The notes under the pieces were generated by a model, which saw only the letters and a list, made by a program, of their open reading frames with translations, was not told where the DNA came from and made no database searches. Both the position numbers and the translations under genes were made by a program. This document shows, in pieces, positions 6,292-8,012 of a stretch of 8,012 nt of DNA; the first letter of the stretch is position 1, and each line of letters begins with the position of its first letter. The stretch is taken from contig JALRGZ010000098.1 in the NCBI GenBank assembly GCA_023253295.1, positions 1 through 8,012 of the forward strand. The letters are read 5' to 3'. Origin of the DNA: Flavobacterium sp. GTDB taxonomy: Bacteria > Bacteroidota > Bacteroidia > Flavobacteriales > Flavobacteriaceae.

Positions 6292-6369
6292 CTAGCCCCG
6301 GTAGCAGCGGTATCCTCTTGTGCCAGTGTTTGGCATAAGAGATAAAGCGGATGACGGGAAATGGCTCCT
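6292..6369 (+). ncRNA. Structured RNA element, copy 2, in the dnaK upstream region
   Basis: The plus strand has an outer helix AGC (6294-6296) with GCT (6364-6366), an inner basal helix CCCG (6297-6300) with CGGG (6355-6358), and a long hairpin. The hairpin pairs 6315-6325 with 6331-6341 (11 pairs, one of them G-U) around the loop GTGTT (6326-6330). C6314 is then bulged and TAT (6311-6313) pairs with ATA (6342-6344). The core TAGCAGCGG, ATCC and GAT-AA-CGGAT matches copy 1 at 14-130, including the bulged C, while helix sequences differ and still pair. A promoter lies about 30 bases upstream, and a short run of five T (6372-6376) follows the last helix. It may be a free small RNA or part of the dnaK leader. 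It resembles, from memory, the flavobacterial Flavo-1 RNA; this is not confirmed. Confidence 0.65.
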
Positions 6370-6393
6370 GATTTTTACAATACTATGTTTGTA

Positions 6394-6486
6394 TGACAGA
6401 TTTTCTTATGCCGAAAAAATACTGTCAGAGGGGGTAAAATGCCATCTTGTCAGTAGTTTTATGGTAAATCAATTAATTTATGACAA
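6394..6486 (+). promoter_or_regulatory. Four TGTCA/TGACA half-sites upstream of the dnaK start
   Basis: TGACAG (6394-6399) is inverted by CTGTCAG (6422-6428), and TTGTCAG (6447-6453) is inverted by TGACAA (6481-6486). Centre spacings inside the two pairs are about 29 and 33 bp, near three helical turns. All lie about 45-140 bp upstream of the predicted start at 6533, where activators of sigma-54 promoters usually bind. The pairing is seen; the binding protein is unknown. Confidence 0.4.
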
Positions 6487-6506
6487 TTTATAGAGGGCTT
6501 TCACAT

Positions 6507-6522
6507 TGGCACAAAGATTGAC
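6507..6522 (+). promoter_or_regulatory. Sigma-54-like -24/-12 promoter for dnaK
   Basis: TGGCAC, five bases, then TTGAC matches the RpoN consensus TGGCAC-N5-TTGCW with exact spacing of the -24 GG (6508-6509) and the -12 pair (6520-6521). The one important deviation is GA in place of the conserved GC at -12. Transcription would start near 6533, giving a 43-nt leader that excludes the structured RNA. An enhancer-binding activator would be required. Confidence 0.45.
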
Positions 6523-6575
6523 TTATGCACGATGAGTTACTAAACGAGTATATTAAAATTTAAATATAAATAAAA

Positions 6576-8012
6576 ATGGGTAAAATAATCGGAATTGATT
6601 TAGGTACAACTAACTCTTGTGTTTCTGTAATGGAAGGTAGTGAAGCAGTTGTTATTCCTAATGCAGAAGGAAAAAGAACTACACCATCTATCATCGCTTT
6701 TGTTGAAGGTGGAGAAATTAAAGTGGGAGATCCAGCAAAAAGACAAGCGGTAACTAATCCAACTAAGACTATTGCTTCTATCAAACGTTTTATGGGACAT
6801 TCTTTTGCTGAAATTACAGAAGAAGCAAAAAGAGTTCCTTACAGTGTAGTAAAAGGAGACAACAATACGCCACGTGTGGATATTGACGGTCGTTTATACA
6901 CTGCTCAAGAATTGTCTGCAATGACACTTCAAAAAATGAAAAAAACTGCTGAAGACTATTTAGGACAAACAGTTACTGAAGCAGTTATTACTGTTCCTGC
7001 TTACTTTAACGATGCGCAACGTCAGGCTACTAAAGAAGCTGGTGAAATCGCTGGTTTAAAAGTAATGCGTATCATCAACGAGCCTACTGCTGCTGCATTA
7101 GCTTACGGATTAGATAAAAAAGGAACTGACCAAAAAATTGCTGTTTACGATTTAGGTGGAGGTACTTTTGATATCTCTGTATTAGAATTAGGAGACGGAG
7201 TTTTCGAAGTATTATCTACAAATGGAGATACTCACTTAGGAGGTGATGATTTTGATCAGGTAATCATTGACTGGTTAGCAGACGAATTTAAAGCTGAAGA
7301 AGGAATTGACTTGCGTTTAGACCCAATGTCATTACAACGTATCAAAGAAGCTGCTGAAAAAGCTAAGATTGAATTATCTGCTTCTGCTGAAACTGAAATC
7401 AACTTACCATACGTTACTGCTACAGCTTCAGGACCTAAACACTTAGTGAAAAAATTATCTCGTTCTAAATTCGAGCAATTAGCTGATACATTAGTAAAAC
7501 GTTCTATGACTCCGGTTGCTAAAGCGTTAAAAGATGCTGGTTTATCAGTTTCTGATATCGACGAAGTAATCTTGGTAGGAGGTTCTACTCGTATCCCAAG
7601 AATCGTTGAAGAAGTTGAGAAATTCTTCGGTAAAAAAGCTTCTAAAGGAGTTAACCCTGATGAGGTTGTAGCTATTGGTGCTGCTATCCAAGGTGGTGTA
7701 CTTTCTGGAGATGTAAAAGATGTATTGTTACTTGACGTTACTCCATTATCTTTAGGTATCGAAACTATGGGTGGTGTAATGACTGTTCTTATCGAAGCTA
7801 ACACTACTATCCCAACTAAAAAATCGCAAGTATTCTCTACTGCTGCTGATTCTCAACCATCTGTTGAAATTCACGTATTACAAGGTGCCAGAGCAATGGC
7901 TGCTGATAACAAAACAATTGGTCGTTTCCACTTAGATGGTATTCCACCAGCACCAAGAGGAGTTCCTCAAATCGAAGTTTCTTTCGATATCGATGCTAAT
8001 GGTATCATCAAA
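6576..8012 (+). CDS. dnaK: Chaperone DnaK (Hsp70), 5' 479 codons
   Basis: The main bacterial Hsp70, an ATP-driven cytoplasmic chaperone that works with DnaJ and GrpE in folding and stress survival. The reading frame is open from ATG 6576 to the window end, so about a quarter of the usual length of roughly 630 residues is missing. The nucleotide-binding domain is complete: phosphate-1 motif GIDLGTTNSC (6-15), catalytic Lys71, NEPTAAALAYG (168-178), phosphate-2 motif DLGGGTFDIS (192-201) and adenosine motif VGGSTRIP (334-341). The interdomain linker DVLLLD (382-387) follows, then the beta sandwich of the substrate domain, cut at DANGIIK (473-479). Translation starts in an A-rich context with no Shine-Dalgarno sequence. 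Codon choice is noticeably uniform (GCT, GTA, TTA, GGA), as expected for a highly expressed gene. Its upstream region holds two candidate promoters and a structured RNA. Confidence 0.98.
   Translation, partial: MGKIIGIDLGTTNSCVSVMEGSEAVVIPNAEGKRTTPSIIAFVEGGEIKVGDPAKRQAVTNPTKTIASIKRFMGHSFAEITEEAKRVPYSVVKGDNNTPRVDIDGRLYTAQELSAMTLQKMKKTAEDYLGQTVTEAVITVPAYFNDAQRQATKEAGEIAGLKVMRIINEPTAAALAYGLDKKGTDQKIAVYDLGGGTFDISVLELGDGVFEVLSTNGDTHLGGDDFDQVIIDWLADEFKAEEGIDLRLDPMSLQRIKEAAEKAKIELSASAETEINLPYVTATASGPKHLVKKLSRSKFEQLADTLVKRSMTPVAKALKDAGLSVSDIDEVILVGGSTRIPRIVEEVEKFFGKKASKGVNPDEVVAIGAAIQGGVLSGDVKDVLLLDVTPLSLGIETMGGVMTVLIEANTTIPTKKSQVFSTAADSQPSVEIHVLQGARAMAADNKTIGRFHLDGIPPAPRGVPQIEVSFDIDANGIIK

Larger units (their letters stand above)
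6138..6575. other. 438-bp divergent intergenic region upstream of dnaK
   Basis: This gap separates the channel gene (leftward) from dnaK (rightward) and contains no convincing coding sequence. From left to right it holds an AT-rich stretch (6138-6230) with no clear minus-strand promoter, a plus-strand housekeeping-type promoter (6232-6262), a structured RNA (6292-6369), a second exact TAnnTTTG box (TATGTTTG, 6384-6391) lacking a TTG partner, a set of TGTCA/TGACA half-sites (6394-6486), and a sigma-54-like element (6507-6522). The last 50 bases before dnaK are A-rich, as is usual for strongly translated Bacteroidota genes. No CIRCE operator was found. Confidence 0.7.

Noticed and set aside
6384..6391. 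Second TATGTTTG box as a dnaK promoter
   Set aside because: It is an exact -7 match, but no TTG lies at the right distance upstream, so it was not called as a separate promoter.
6138..6575. CIRCE operator (HrcA site) expected at many dnaK genes
   Set aside because: No TTAGCACTC or GAGTGCTAA with the standard 9-bp spacing is present on either strand.
7256..7804. 182-codon open frame on the minus strand
   Set aside because: It lies wholly antisense to dnaK, whose protein is unmistakable; long antisense frames are expected from its biased codon use.
1..8012. CRISPR array, tRNA, rRNA or insertion sequence
   Set aside because: No regularly spaced repeats, tRNA cloverleaf, rRNA segment or transposase reading frame was seen.

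Overview
The window looks like chromosomal DNA of a Bacteroidota bacterium, most likely Flavobacterium or a close relative in the Flavobacteriaceae. The signs are AT-rich DNA, A-rich leaders without Shine-Dalgarno sequences, promoter boxes of the Bacteroidota type (TTG, then TAnnTTTG), signal peptides that end in Ala-Gln, and protein families typical of flavobacteria. This genus-level call is an inference from pattern, not from a search.

Layout. Positions 1-175 hold a structured RNA-like element on the plus strand and a clear intrinsic terminator on the minus strand. From 176 to 6137 every gene is on the minus strand, so they read right to left: an MscS-type mechanosensitive channel (5292-6137), an LprI/DUF1311 envelope protein (4925-5284), a DUF1398 protein (4485-4874), a periplasmic class C beta-lactamase-like serine hydrolase (3165-4448) closed by a strong terminator, a hotdog-fold acyl-CoA thioesterase (2538-2975), a patatin-like phospholipase (1652-2422), and a two-half ABC ATPase of the ModF/PhrA type whose first half is degenerate (176-1405). 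Channel and LprI genes are 7 bp apart and probably co-transcribed. Several of these products concern the envelope or lipids, but no shared pathway can be proven from the sequence.

The plus strand carries dnaK from 6576 off the right edge (first 479 codons). The 438-bp gap between the channel gene and dnaK is the richest part of the window. In order it holds a good housekeeping-type promoter (6232-6262), a second structured RNA element (6292-6369), four TGTCA/TGACA half-sites (6394-6486), and a sigma-54-like -24/-12 element (6507-6522) about 11 bp upstream of a predicted start of transcription.

The main result of the hunt is that the RNA elements at 14-130 and 6292-6369 are two copies of one family. 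They share a conserved core and a bulged C in the same helix, while the distal hairpin and basal helix differ in sequence but keep pairing. This covariation can be read directly. From memory the family may be the flavobacterial Flavo-1 RNA motif, whose function is unknown; a covariance-model search would settle that. One copy sits in the leader region of a major chaperone gene and has an alternative 11-bp pairing with downstream sequence, which makes a regulatory role worth testing.
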